From JAYZDF01 sp036337945 (lineage in GTDB: Bacteria; Myxococcota; Kuafuiibacteriia; Kuafuiibacteriales; Kuafuiibacteriaceae), in assembly GCA_036337945.1 (NCBI GenBank), contig JAYZDF010000028.1, forward strand, positions 58,235 through 122,234: 64,000 bases of DNA, read 5' to 3'. A program made the translations under genes and the position numbers. Under the pieces are notes generated by a model that worked only from the letters and a program-made list of their open reading frames with translations, had not been told where the DNA came from and did not search any database. Position 1 is the stretch's first letter; each line of letters begins with the position of its first letter. This document shows positions 34,919 through 42,985 of the stretch, piece after piece.

Positions 34919-35605
34919 ATGGTATTCCGCGAACAGATGAACCGGTTTCTTTCACTTGGCTTCATAACGGCTATGTTTGTCAGCGCGCCTGCAGTGGCGC
35001 AGGATTCTACGGCCACGTCCTCGACGTCTTCCGTTAAGAACGTCAATGATAGCGATGATGTGTGGTCGTCCAATTACGACAGTCTTGACCACGTTATGGT
35101 CCTCGACCAACTGAATACTGAATCTGATGAACTCCAGAAGAAGATTGGTCTTTTGCGCGGTCGAGTAGATCTCCTCCGCGAGTCTGTGATTATGGGGGCC
35201 ATTTCTCCTAGTCGCACCACGATTAGTCACAAGAACGACATGGGCGACTCATTCGAAATTCAGTCGATTGAGTACCGGCTTGACGGCGAAACTATCTATA
35301 CCAAGGCCGGTAAAGGCGAAGCTATCGATCTTCCCAAAGAGCTGAAGATACTCGATGGTGTGTTGGCCCCAGGCGAACACATCTTTGAAACGCGAGTTCT
35401 GGTAAGCGGGACTGGTCGGGGATACTATTCTTATTTTCGAGGCTACCGATTTCGGTTGGCTTCGAAATACCGATTGAATGTAGCTGAAGGTCGACTAACA
35501 GATCTCACTGTTTCCCTTTATGCTCGCCCAGATATGTCGCTCAAGCCGAAAGATCGTCTCGCGGTCAAGTATCAGGTTGACGTTGGCGTCAATGATGCCA
35601 AGTAA
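34919..35605 (+). CDS. Exported hypothetical protein
   Basis: The product has about 228 residues and a signal peptide (MNRFLSLGFITAMFVSAPAVAQ). A coiled-coil stretch follows at about residues 55-78 (DQLNTESDELQKKIGLLRGR), and then a beta-rich domain that holds DSFEIQSIEYRLDGETIY and LAPGEHIFETRVLVSGTGRG. The fold suggests a small periplasmic or surface-associated beta domain; no named family is recognised. ATG 34919 and the internal ATG at 34937 are both possible starts. It lies 19 bases before the MutS-like gene, on the same strand. Confidence 0.7.
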   Translation: MVFREQMNRFLSLGFITAMFVSAPAVAQDSTATSSTSSVKNVNDSDDVWSSNYDSLDHVMVLDQLNTESDELQKKIGLLRGRVDLLRESVIMGAISPSRTTISHKNDMGDSFEIQSIEYRLDGETIYTKAGKGEAIDLPKELKILDGVLAPGEHIFETRVLVSGTGRGYYSYFRGYRFRLASKYRLNVAEGRLTDLTVSLYARPDMSLKPKDRLAVKYQVDVGVNDAK

Positions 35606-35624
35606 TCATTGAGACCCCTCTATT

Positions 35625-37466
35625 ATGCCTCAAGACGCTCGCTCTGAGTACAAGCGCCGAAGTGATATCCACGATACGCTCGTAAAAAAACTATCGGGCA
35701 AAGCAGATACTATCGGAAACATACGACTTGTCTTTGCGCTTATCGCGCTGGTCATGGTTCTTCTTCCACTTCTAATTAGAAGCTCTTGGCCCTGGTGGTG
35801 CCTTCTGCCTTTGTCTGTTGTTTTTCTAGTCATTGGGAAGCTTCATGATTCTGCCCTTGAGTCATTACATAGCGCCCAAGCGGCTCTTCGTTATGTGCAA
35901 GATGAGCTCAAGCGGCTCGACGAAGAATGGCGAGAGTTCGACGCGGACGGCGAAGATCACAAACCTCTTGATCTTACCCAAGCACAGTTTGCGGCGGACA
36001 TTGACCTCTATGGTTCTCACTCCTTATACCAACTTCTTAATCGAACCCGTACGCATCATGGGGGCCGAGCCTTGTCAGCTTGGATTGATGAGCCGGCATC
36101 CTCTTCTGAAATCGTTTCGAGACAATCCAGCGTGGCGTGTCTGAGAGATAACGTTGACTTCAGAGAGGCGTTGTCTGTGGCGGCCTCTGGCGAAGGAGGT
36201 ACAATTCTCGAAAGCGAATTCTTGGTTGAGTGGGCCAATAATCCAGATTTTTTACCGAATTCCAACGTCCTTAGGTTGCTTGGCTATCTCTTTCCCGTCA
36301 CTTTGTTTATTTGTTTGGGCGTCTACGTGGCCATGGGCATTTGGGGACCCCTATTTATTGCGGCATCTGCTCAGCTTTTATTCCTCATGTTCATGCGCAA
36401 ACCGTTAGCAAAACGGTCGCTGCTTATATCCGGGCCCGACCGCATTCTCCATCGGTTTAAGAACCTCATTGAGACTTTTGAGCGATACCAGTTTGAAGAC
36501 TCACGCCTTTCAGAACTCCAAGAAAAACTCCGCGGTGATAAAGAATCAGCGGCTGAGCAGGTCCGTAGGTTGAGTCAGATTGCTCAGAAGTTAGAGGCTC
36601 GACACAATGTGTTCTTCTCTTTGATCGTTGCGCCTGCCCTTCTTTGGGAGCTTCATTGGGTCCTTCGCTCTGAGCAGTGGCAACGGGAAACAGGTCCTCA
36701 TATCAAAGAATGGTTTCAGGTCATTGGAGAGCTAGAGGCACTGTCTTCTCTTGCAGCTTTCGCTTATGAGCGACCCGAATACTGCTTCCCAGAGTTTGTA
36801 TCTGAACCGGGCGTGTTTGAGCTCACTTCGATGACGCATCCACTTCTCAAACGAGACGAAGCGGTGGATAACTCTGTGGCCTTAGGTGGGGCAGGTTCTG
36901 TTCTGCTGCTCAGTGGTTCAAATATGAGCGGTAAGAGCACCTTTCTCCGTTCACTCGCTATCAACCAGGTGCTTGCACGCATGGGAGCACCCGTAGCCGC
37001 GAAGAACATGCGAACCAGTGAGTATTTTTTGGCGACTTCTATTCGCGTGAGTGATTCTCTGGCGCGCGGTGCTTCTCATTTTTACGCAGAGCTAGAGCGT
37101 ATCAAGTATGCGCTAGACCAAGGGGCTGAACACAAGGGTGCACTTTTGTATCTCCTTGATGAGATGCTTCATGGCACGAACAGTAAAGAGAGATATATCG
37201 GCGCGGTCTCTGTGATTCGTTGGCTGAGTAAAGTGGGAGCCGTCGGTGTAGTTACCACACATGATTTGGCCCTCGCAGACGTCGAAGATCTCCTTAGTCC
37301 CGGCCTCGTCACGAACATGCACTTCGGAGATGATGTTGAAGGCGATGAAATTCAGTTTGATTATACGCTCAAAGATGGACCTGTCGTCACCACTAACGCA
37401 ATTCGTCTGATGAAAGCCGTAGGCATTCAGGTTGAGATGGTCGAGGCTCGTAATCAAGAGGTGTGA
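35625..37466 (+). CDS. Membrane-bound MutS-like ATPase
   Basis: The 613-residue product ends in a MutS-family ATPase domain: Walker A GSNMSGKSTF (431-440), Walker B with ALLYLLDEMLHGTN (about 513-526) and the VVTTHDLALAD sensor segment. The mismatch-binding domain I is absent. Two or more membrane helices are present near residues 34-71 (LVFALIALVMVLLPLLI, WWCLLPLSVVFLVIGKL) and near 220-255 (YLFPVTLFICLGVYVAMGIW), so it is anchored in the membrane and is not a mismatch-repair MutS. Membrane MutS-like proteins are known in several bacterial lineages without a clear function. It follows an exported hypothetical gene by 19 bases. Confidence 0.8.
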   Translation: MPQDARSEYKRRSDIHDTLVKKLSGKADTIGNIRLVFALIALVMVLLPLLIRSSWPWWCLLPLSVVFLVIGKLHDSALESLHSAQAALRYVQDELKRLDEEWREFDADGEDHKPLDLTQAQFAADIDLYGSHSLYQLLNRTRTHHGGRALSAWIDEPASSSEIVSRQSSVACLRDNVDFREALSVAASGEGGTILESEFLVEWANNPDFLPNSNVLRLLGYLFPVTLFICLGVYVAMGIWGPLFIAASAQLLFLMFMRKPLAKRSLLISGPDRILHRFKNLIETFERYQFEDSRLSELQEKLRGDKESAAEQVRRLSQIAQKLEARHNVFFSLIVAPALLWELHWVLRSEQWQRETGPHIKEWFQVIGELEALSSLAAFAYERPEYCFPEFVSEPGVFELTSMTHPLLKRDEAVDNSVALGGAGSVLLLSGSNMSGKSTFLRSLAINQVLARMGAPVAAKNMRTSEYFLATSIRVSDSLARGASHFYAELERIKYALDQGAEHKGALLYLLDEMLHGTNSKERYIGAVSVIRWLSKVGAVGVVTTHDLALADVEDLLSPGLVTNMHFGDDVEGDEIQFDYTLKDGPVVTTNAIRLMKAVGIQVEMVEARNQEV

Positions 37467-37564
37467 AATCCTTTCACACTATGACTCTTCACCGATAATT
37501 TGGATTCGACTCGTCTGTAATCCCAGATTCATAGTTTGGCCCAAAACATGCTATTGGTCTTGTA

Positions 37565-39145
37565 GTGACACGCCACTGGCTATTTTGTTTTCTCTTCGTA
37601 GCGTTCTATTCCTCCGGATGCGTGTCGATGCGGGCTTTTCCTCCAAAGCAGTCGTTCGGTAAGTCAAGCGCTGGTTCTCGGCTTCCGGGAATCCGAGTAA
37701 CCTCTTTTCGCTTCAAAACGCGAGACTTGCCTATACCGAAGGAACCTCGAAGAAAGAGCGAATACACCGCAAAGCTCGAACGCCGATGGGCTCGGCAGTT
37801 CGTGAAAGCGTTTCGGGCTGAGCTACTTCAGGAATCTCGTGTCATGACGAGCACCCTTGCGGCGGAGGTCTTGGCGATGCCTAAACTTGAATTTCGCATC
37901 GAGCTCATTGCGTCTCATAGTGATCACGCTACAGGAATCCTCGACTTGATTTATTTCCAGCCTTTCGGTCCTTCTTGGGGATTGCTCAGTGCCAGAGTGA
38001 AAGTATGGGCTGAACTTGGTGGGCGGGTACTTCTCGTATCCGATGAAGAAATCAATGAAGAATTTAGTCATATTCTGCATTGGTATTGGCGAAAGAGAGA
38101 TGATTTTAGAGAAAAATCGAAAGTACAAAAGCTCTACCAGACGTTATTGACGAAGAGCATCAAGAATATCCTCCCTCTGGTTCCTGACTTTATTTGCGTC
38201 ATGCAAGGACAGACGCCTCATCCTCGCCGCGCATTAACAGAAGAAGAATTGTTTTCATTACGTGCTGACTTCGATGCAGCGGTCGCGCGATTGCTTGCCG
38301 TCAAAATTGTCCCAAACTCAGAGTTCGTTCCTCAGAAAGGAATGAGAGTAATTCAATCGTTACCACCAGATGAGACCTCAGATTCCTTAGTAGCGAGATA
38401 TTTTGGTGCGCTCGGAGGTTTAGAAGTTGCTCAACGCGAAGGTGTTGCTCGAGTCACTTCTCGGGCTCGTAACTCCAGTGGACAGGTTGAAACGTTAGGG
38501 ACGGGAGAGGCACGTTCTCGAGGTTATCGTGTGGCATTCTATCAACCGCCGACAAAGACCGGTTACTTCTTTCCGCCGTCGTTTGGGTTCTTATCGCAAA
38601 CGATAACCATCTCCGGATTTGATGAGGATATTCCAAAAACAAGCGTTCAGAATAGCGAGGATATTCCAGGGATTATTACCGACCCCAGTACTGGTGATAT
38701 CTCAGCTTTGATACTTGATCCCATATCATACGGTCTTGAGCTGAAATCGTTGTATTTCGGGCAAGGTCTCGGCCTTGATTTAGTGATGGGTGACGAAGAT
38801 GTTCGATATTTTATTTCATGGCAGGCTGCTCTGAATTTGTTTGAAGCAAGACACACAAGTGTCCAAATAAGTACTTCGCGTGAAGAGGGCTATTCGCTTC
38901 AGTTTGCGAAATCGATAAACGGTTCAGGCCAGTTTGGAGTCTATTTTCCGGCGTGGCATCTGGCTATCCGACTTCTCGGTGAATTCGAATTTTATCGAGA
39001 CTTTAATTTTCCAGAACCTGTCGATTTCCAAGGTCGCGCACGATTTAATTTTGAAAAAAATGTATTTGAGCGAGAGAGAATTTTCGTTGATGGCGCGTCT
39101 CTTTTGCAATTGAACGGTCAGTTGTCTGCCGTTTATGTATTTTGA
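37565..39145 (+). CDS. Large lipoprotein, unknown
   Basis: The 526-residue product starts at GTG 37565 and has a lipoprotein signal with lipobox SSGC (MTRHWLFCFLFVAFYSSGCVS, Cys19). The mature part starts basic, with a helical region around residues 60-200, a beta-rich second half (YFFPPSFGFLSQTITISGF, LAIRLLGEFEFYRDFNFPEP) and a C-terminus ending in AVYVF. No family is recognised. Alternating strands and the terminal Phe leave open an outer membrane barrel, with a lipid-anchored N-terminus as in some Myxococcota proteins. The next gene, another lipoprotein, starts 8 bases later. Confidence 0.65.
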   Translation: MTRHWLFCFLFVAFYSSGCVSMRAFPPKQSFGKSSAGSRLPGIRVTSFRFKTRDLPIPKEPRRKSEYTAKLERRWARQFVKAFRAELLQESRVMTSTLAAEVLAMPKLEFRIELIASHSDHATGILDLIYFQPFGPSWGLLSARVKVWAELGGRVLLVSDEEINEEFSHILHWYWRKRDDFREKSKVQKLYQTLLTKSIKNILPLVPDFICVMQGQTPHPRRALTEEELFSLRADFDAAVARLLAVKIVPNSEFVPQKGMRVIQSLPPDETSDSLVARYFGALGGLEVAQREGVARVTSRARNSSGQVETLGTGEARSRGYRVAFYQPPTKTGYFFPPSFGFLSQTITISGFDEDIPKTSVQNSEDIPGIITDPSTGDISALILDPISYGLELKSLYFGQGLGLDLVMGDEDVRYFISWQAALNLFEARHTSVQISTSREEGYSLQFAKSINGSGQFGVYFPAWHLAIRLLGEFEFYRDFNFPEPVDFQGRARFNFEKNVFERERIFVDGASLLQLNGQLSAVYVF

Positions 39146-39153
39146 GGTCTTAG

Positions 39154-39690
39154 ATGAAATCCAATCTCCGTTTAGTGTTTGCGATAGGTTTTGTAAGTAT
39201 CATGGCCTGTGCGGAAGCCGCAGATGAACCTGTAATCCAAAACAGTTCATTTAGAATCGTAAATCAAAGTCAGTACCAAATACGAGAATTAAGGCTGCAT
39301 ACCAATGAGTCATATCTGGATAGTCGTAACGTACTGGTCGAGCCTTTGGAGATAGACGAGGAATACATTTTTTACGGTGTTGGGGAGTGGTACGTCACGG
39401 TCTTCCGAGAGAAATATCGGGATGGCCCGTTGATTGCGATAAGCACGGCGAATCCGATCGACCTTATGTCTGGACAAGGAATTAAACTTCTCGTGTTTGA
39501 TGAATCGTTTCGCACCGCTGAAGATGAATGGCTGAATCCGGGGGAGCCTTGGAACAGTGGATCTCGTCAAACTCCTGATGCGAGCGGGACGTCTACACCA
39601 ACGCAAGATAGTGGGAGCGCAGGCATGGATGCTTCGCAGAAATTTATGGACGCGGGCACGAGCACGACCTCTATTGAAGACGCTGGTTGA
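39154..39690 (+). CDS. Small lipoprotein with Asp/Ala/Gly/Ser-rich tail
   Basis: The 178-residue product has a lipobox (FVSIMAC, Cys19). A beta-rich domain of about 110 residues follows (FRIVNQSQYQIRELRLHTNE; EYIFYGVGEWYVTVFREKY), and the tail is low complexity, Thr/Ser/Asp/Gly-rich (DASGTSTPTQDSGSAGMDAS), a pattern often seen in lipoproteins of Myxococcota-related bacteria. The start of the mature domain resembles small beta-sandwich domains, but no family is identified. It lies 8 bases after the previous lipoprotein gene, probably in the same operon, and converges on the cupredoxin-like gene. Confidence 0.65.
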   Translation: MKSNLRLVFAIGFVSIMACAEAADEPVIQNSSFRIVNQSQYQIRELRLHTNESYLDSRNVLVEPLEIDEEYIFYGVGEWYVTVFREKYRDGPLIAISTANPIDLMSGQGIKLLVFDESFRTAEDEWLNPGEPWNSGSRQTPDASGTSTPTQDSGSAGMDASQKFMDAGTSTTSIEDAG

Positions 39691-39740
39691 GACGCGATTC
39701 GAACGTCTCCAGTGACCTCACATTTTTTCGTGTGATTGAG

Positions 39741-40433
39741 TTACCACTTTATTTCGAAGGACTTGGTGCCGGATTTTGTGATCACCACATCTACCGTTTT
39801 CCTGCCCAGCTTCTCGTGCCATAATTCGAGCTTCTGCTTTCCTACAGGAAGACCTTCAAGGCTAAATTCTCCTGTTGGAGAAGTGACAGCTGCGATTTCG
39901 TTTTTGAAAACGGCAACCCAGGCTTTCATCCAATCGTGGACGTCGCAGTGTATGCTGTAAAATCCTGGCTTTGAGAACCGCTTCTTCACAGTCTGGTTCT
40001 TTGTAGGCAATGCAACATTGAACTTAGATTTCTTGCCGAGAAGTGCCTGAGTGGTATGTAAAAATCGGTCTTTGTTTCTGATTTTTAGTTTTTGATCGGT
40101 GTGTAAGACCAAAACATGTGGTTCATATCGACACCGATAGTTGTCTAAGAGAACACTTTCTTTTTCACTCTTCTTTTTTCTCTTGGAGCCCGCAATCCAT
40201 ATGACAGCGGAAGACAACCCCTTGGTTTTGGTATCTACCACCAGCGACTCGTCAACCAGGTCTTGCAAACCGCAAATGCTGGTGTCAGTGGTCGGCGTTA
40301 TTTTGGAGGGTTTGTCGGCGGAGCCAGTGAAAATCACTCGTCCTTTCATCACTCCATCGCTGGCGAGTGATGACTTAGCGTCAGTGAGACACGCTACCGT
40401 GACGAAAGCGATAAAGAGTCGAGTATTTTTCAT
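39741..40433 (-). CDS. Exported cupredoxin-like protein
   Basis: The 230-residue product has a signal peptide (cleavage near SSLASDG), a carboxypeptidase-regulatory-like N-terminal part, then a cupredoxin-type segment: HVLVLHTDQKLKIRNKD, His126 in RFLHTTQ, and the type-1 copper loop YSIHCDVHDWM (Cys163, His166, Met169). A final beta domain (TGEFSLEGLPVGKQKLELW) resembles the carboxypeptidase-regulatory fold. The copper ligands His, Cys, His, Met are all present, so it probably binds copper and carries electrons in the periplasm. It follows an exported SOR-like gene by 18 bases on the same strand. Confidence 0.78.
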   Translation of the reverse strand: MKNTRLFIAFVTVACLTDAKSSLASDGVMKGRVIFTGSADKPSKITPTTDTSICGLQDLVDESLVVDTKTKGLSSAVIWIAGSKRKKKSEKESVLLDNYRCRYEPHVLVLHTDQKLKIRNKDRFLHTTQALLGKKSKFNVALPTKNQTVKKRFSKPGFYSIHCDVHDWMKAWVAVFKNEIAAVTSPTGEFSLEGLPVGKQKLELWHEKLGRKTVDVVITKSGTKSFEIKW

Positions 40434-40451
40434 GAGACTTGCTGACAGTTG

Positions 40452-40931
40452 CTACTTCTTAGCCTTTACGGTGACTTTGTGTTCACTCCAAAACTGCGAA
40501 GCGTGAGTAGGCGCTTCAACAGCACGGAGGGTGACCACTTTATCAGAACGTTTCACAACGTCTCCGTCCTTATTGAATTCGCGTTTGTCTGGTAACGCGA
40601 TATAGAATGTGACTTCGGGTTTAGACATTACCGGGTGCAAGTAGACGCGGTTAATTTCGACTCCGTCAGCCTCCAGAGAAATCCAGCGAACATGATGCTC
40701 AACCCATGAAGGGTGTTGTTTTTTGTGACCGATTGAAATTGTTACGGGGAACCACTCTCCGGCTTGGACCTTTTTCGGGGCTTTGATCTTCGGGGTGTGC
40801 TTCGCGTCCTTAGTCGCTCCCTTAACTGTTTCAAAATCTGGCGTGATTTTCTCGACATCTTGCTCGGCCATAGCCGGTGCCGCAAAAGCGACGATGCTAA
40901 AGAGACTTAGTGCGGTCAGTATATTTTTCAT
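40452..40931 (-). CDS. Exported superoxide-reductase-like protein lacking the iron cysteine
   Basis: Superoxide reductase reduces superoxide at a mononuclear iron held by four His and one Cys. This 159-residue protein has a signal peptide (cleavage after APAMA) and matches SOR at KHTPKIKAPKKVQAGEWFPV and then QHPSWVEHHVRWISL, keeping the His residues (45, 73, 79, 80). The C-terminal ligand motif, usually C-N-x-H-G-x-W, reads THASQFW (142-148), so the Cys and the last His are missing. The rest of the end, WSEHKVTVKAKK, still aligns. It may be an inactive or altered metal site, with a periplasmic cupredoxin as the next gene. Confidence 0.78.
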   Translation of the reverse strand: MKNILTALSLFSIVAFAAPAMAEQDVEKITPDFETVKGATKDAKHTPKIKAPKKVQAGEWFPVTISIGHKKQHPSWVEHHVRWISLEADGVEINRVYLHPVMSKPEVTFYIALPDKREFNKDGDVVKRSDKVVTLRAVEAPTHASQFWSEHKVTVKAKK

Positions 40932-41063
40932 AATTTCTCCAAGCCGTAGGTGTATGACGACAACACCTAGCGTTTATTCAATCTACAGGTGAGTTAACAC
41001 GATGTTGTGCTTCTCGCCAGCGCTGGATGCCAAGAACTCTCTTTAGTCAGGGAAAGTATAGGT

Positions 41064-41106
41064 AAAAAAAAAACGGCGGGGCACCTCTGGTTGAGATGGC
41101 CCGCCG
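41064..41106 (-). terminator. Rho-independent terminator of the exbB-exbD-exbD operon
   Basis: On the reverse strand a GC-rich stem (CGGCGGG pairing with CCCGCCG, 41106-41100 with 41080-41074, extended by an inner 6-base helix) is followed at once by ten T residues (41073-41064). It lies 37 bases after the last exbD stop. This is the clearest terminator in the window. Confidence 0.9.
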
Positions 41107-41142
41107 CAAGAGCTTGCTCTGCTAAATTATCAACGACTGGTA

Positions 41143-41706
41143 TCAGCCGTCTTCTCCGCCTTCTCCTTCCTTTTTGGCTGGGCCAACAGAAAGTACAGCG
41201 TAATTGATCGCTGTGTAGCCAGCTTCAGCTGAAGCCATCATCACTTTGCGAACCAATTTGAATTCAACGTCTTTGTCAGCGTTGATGATAATTTGGCCTT
41301 TGAATTGAGCACCGGGGTGCATCATTTCGTCGACTTTACGCATTTCTTGGAGTTTGTCCGTCAGTTGTGGAACGCGAAGGTCTTCATCCTTGATGATATC
41401 GTCTGAATCACCAACCTTAAAACCTTCGACCGCCACGGTTTTCGCCGAGATTTGGATAATTGGAGCACGCTCCAACATCTTCGTCGTCGATGCTTTCGGA
41501 AGCTTAATATCTTTCGAAATCGTGACTAACTCACCCGTCGCTGAAAAGTTCATGATCAAGAATACAACCAACAGAACGAACATATCGATCAACGGAGTCA
41601 ATAGAATGTCCGCGGCTTTGGTGTGCTTCTTGCCGCCTTTCGAGAGCGCCTTAAAGTCTTTCAGCCAAGGAGCAAAAGGTTTTTTTCCTGGTTTCTTAAT
41701 AGGCAT
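41143..41706 (-). CDS. exbD: ExbD/TolR family protein (second copy)
   Basis: The 187-residue product has a basic N-terminus, one membrane helix (VLLVVFLIMNFSAT) with the functional Asp in LTPLIDMFVLLV, and a periplasmic domain. ExbD/TolR proteins use the proton gradient with ExbB/TolQ to drive TonB or Tol systems, and in Myxococcota some members drive gliding. Its C-terminus ends in a short acidic tail. AAGGAG precedes the ATG. It lies 12 bases after the other exbD-like gene in a three-gene operon, and the operon terminator follows. Confidence 0.9.
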   Translation of the reverse strand: MPIKKPGKKPFAPWLKDFKALSKGGKKHTKAADILLTPLIDMFVLLVVFLIMNFSATGELVTISKDIKLPKASTTKMLERAPIIQISAKTVAVEGFKVGDSDDIIKDEDLRVPQLTDKLQEMRKVDEMMHPGAQFKGQIIINADKDVEFKLVRKVMMASAEAGYTAINYAVLSVGPAKKEGEGGEDG

Positions 41707-41718
41707 CCTTCTTTCTCC

Positions 41719-42207
41719 TTATGTGTCCACGCCCGCGACAGAAATCCCGTCCAACTCGTGTTTCAGGCACTCATCCATGACCTTAATAAGTTCGTCGTAA
41801 CGAACTTTGTCTTCGGCTGTGACCTGAACATCTTTGTTTTCAGGATGTTCTGCTCGAACTTGCTTCAATGTTTCACCGAGAGTAACCACATCGAATTCTT
41901 CACCTTTGGTCTCAATTTCCTTGATGACCGTCCCACCCTTCTTGGTAACTGTGTAGCCAGATGGCTTAATCAGAACCGTCAGGTTGAGTTTCTCCTCTTC
42001 TTGAGGAGGTGGTGTTGAATCTTCAGATGGCATGTTCGGCGATTGCTTCACGTCGATTTTGGCAATCTGTGTCCAAACCGCTGTGATCAAGAGAAACGAG
42101 ATCATAGCGCTCATCAAATCGATGAACGGAACGAGATTGATATCAAAATCGATCGGTTTCTTGCCTCCGCCCCCTGAGGGGGGTGGGGCGCCGCCACCAC
42201 CAGCCAT
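41719..42207 (-). CDS. exbD: ExbD/TolR family protein (first copy)
   Basis: The 162-residue product begins with a Gly/Pro-rich stretch (MAGGGGAPPPSGGGGKK), followed by NLVPFIDLMSAMISFLLITAVW, the membrane helix with the conserved Asp. The periplasmic part is small and beta-rich. Together with the next gene it gives two different ExbD proteins for one ExbB, as is common in Myxococcota and other deltaproteobacteria. Such pairs may form mixed dimers or serve two partners. GAGG lies at the end of exbB before its ATG. No TonB is adjacent. Confidence 0.9.
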   Translation of the reverse strand: MAGGGGAPPPSGGGGKKPIDFDINLVPFIDLMSAMISFLLITAVWTQIAKIDVKQSPNMPSEDSTPPPQEEEKLNLTVLIKPSGYTVTKKGGTVIKEIETKGEEFDVVTLGETLKQVRAEHPENKDVQVTAEDKVRYDELIKVMDECLKHELDGISVAGVDT

Positions 42208-42210
42208 TGA

Positions 42211-42876
42211 TTATTCCTCGCGAGCTGTACCGAGCGTAGACAAGTCGAGCTTGTCACGGTTGGTTACGATTAGGTTCAATACTGATACAGATGCTTCGTT
42301 GATGTCATCGCTGAGCTTCTGAGTTTTACCTTGAAGAACCGCGAATGCGATCAGAGCCAAAATAGCGGTACCCAGACCGAACGCAGTACAGTTCATAACC
42401 TCTGAAATACCTTTCGCGAGAAGAGTCGCCTTTTCAGAGGGGTCACCAGTCGCAACCGCCGCGAAGCAGTTGATCAGACCAACAATGGTTCCGAGAAGAC
42501 CGAGCAACATAGCTACGTTCGCGAGCATCGCGAGGTATGGAGTACGTTTTTCAACGCGAGGTACTTCGCGAAGAGAAGCTTCGTCCATAGCCGCCTGAAC
42601 TTCAGCGTCTGACTTGTTTACTTTGACGAGGCCAGATTTGATGATGTTCGATAGAGGGGTAGGGGTTTGGCTGCATAGTGCAAGTGCTTTACCGACGTTG
42701 CCTGCCAAAATGTATTTACGCATTGCTTGAACGAAAGCGTCCTTTTCGATGGTCGCTTTGAAATACAGGAAGTGAATTCTCTCAACTGCAACTGCAATAA
42801 TGAATACAGATGAAATGGCGATCAGGTACATCCCGAAACCGCCCTCCTGAAATGCGTGTGCTATTGATTCAAACAT
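42211..42876 (-). CDS. exbB: ExbB/TolQ/MotA family proton channel protein
   Basis: The 221-residue product has three membrane helices: one near residues 18-36 (YLIAISSVFIIAVAVERIHF), and a pair near 118-140 and 158-185 (MLANVAMLLGLLGTIVGLINCF, ALGTAILALIAFAVLQ). RVEKRTPYLAMLANVAMLLGLLGT is the family signature. It forms the pentameric proton channel around the ExbD dimer and energises an outer membrane process. A strong AAGGAG lies 8 bases before its ATG. It is the first gene of the operon exbB, exbD, exbD. Confidence 0.92.
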   Translation of the reverse strand: MFESIAHAFQEGGFGMYLIAISSVFIIAVAVERIHFLYFKATIEKDAFVQAMRKYILAGNVGKALALCSQTPTPLSNIIKSGLVKVNKSDAEVQAAMDEASLREVPRVEKRTPYLAMLANVAMLLGLLGTIVGLINCFAAVATGDPSEKATLLAKGISEVMNCTAFGLGTAILALIAFAVLQGKTQKLSDDINEASVSVLNLIVTNRDKLDLSTLGTAREE

Positions 42877-42924
42877 TGTTTTTTCTCCTTGGGTCCTTAT
42901 TTGTTTGTAAGGGGTCTTTGCTAT

Positions 42925-42975
42925 AACGACTGAGTCGTTGATTAGGTTTGATGCGAAAAACGTAGGTATCCTACG
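42925..42975. promoter_or_regulatory. Two palindromes in the exbB leader
   Basis: AACGACTGAGTCGTT (42925-42939) is a perfect 15-base palindrome with one central base, and CGTAGGTATCCTACG (42961-42975) is a perfect 6-base stem with a 3-base loop. Both lie between the 163-residue gene and exbB. They may be an operator, RNA hairpins that protect the exbB mRNA, or a weak terminator of the upstream gene; no T run follows. Confidence 0.4.
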
Positions 42976-42985
42976 CCCCGCAGTT

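Noticed and set aside
39691..39740. Terminator between the small lipoprotein and cupredoxin genes
   Set aside because: A 6-base GAGACG/CGTCTC stem exists, but the T run lies in the loop of another weak stem, so no reliable terminator is seen.
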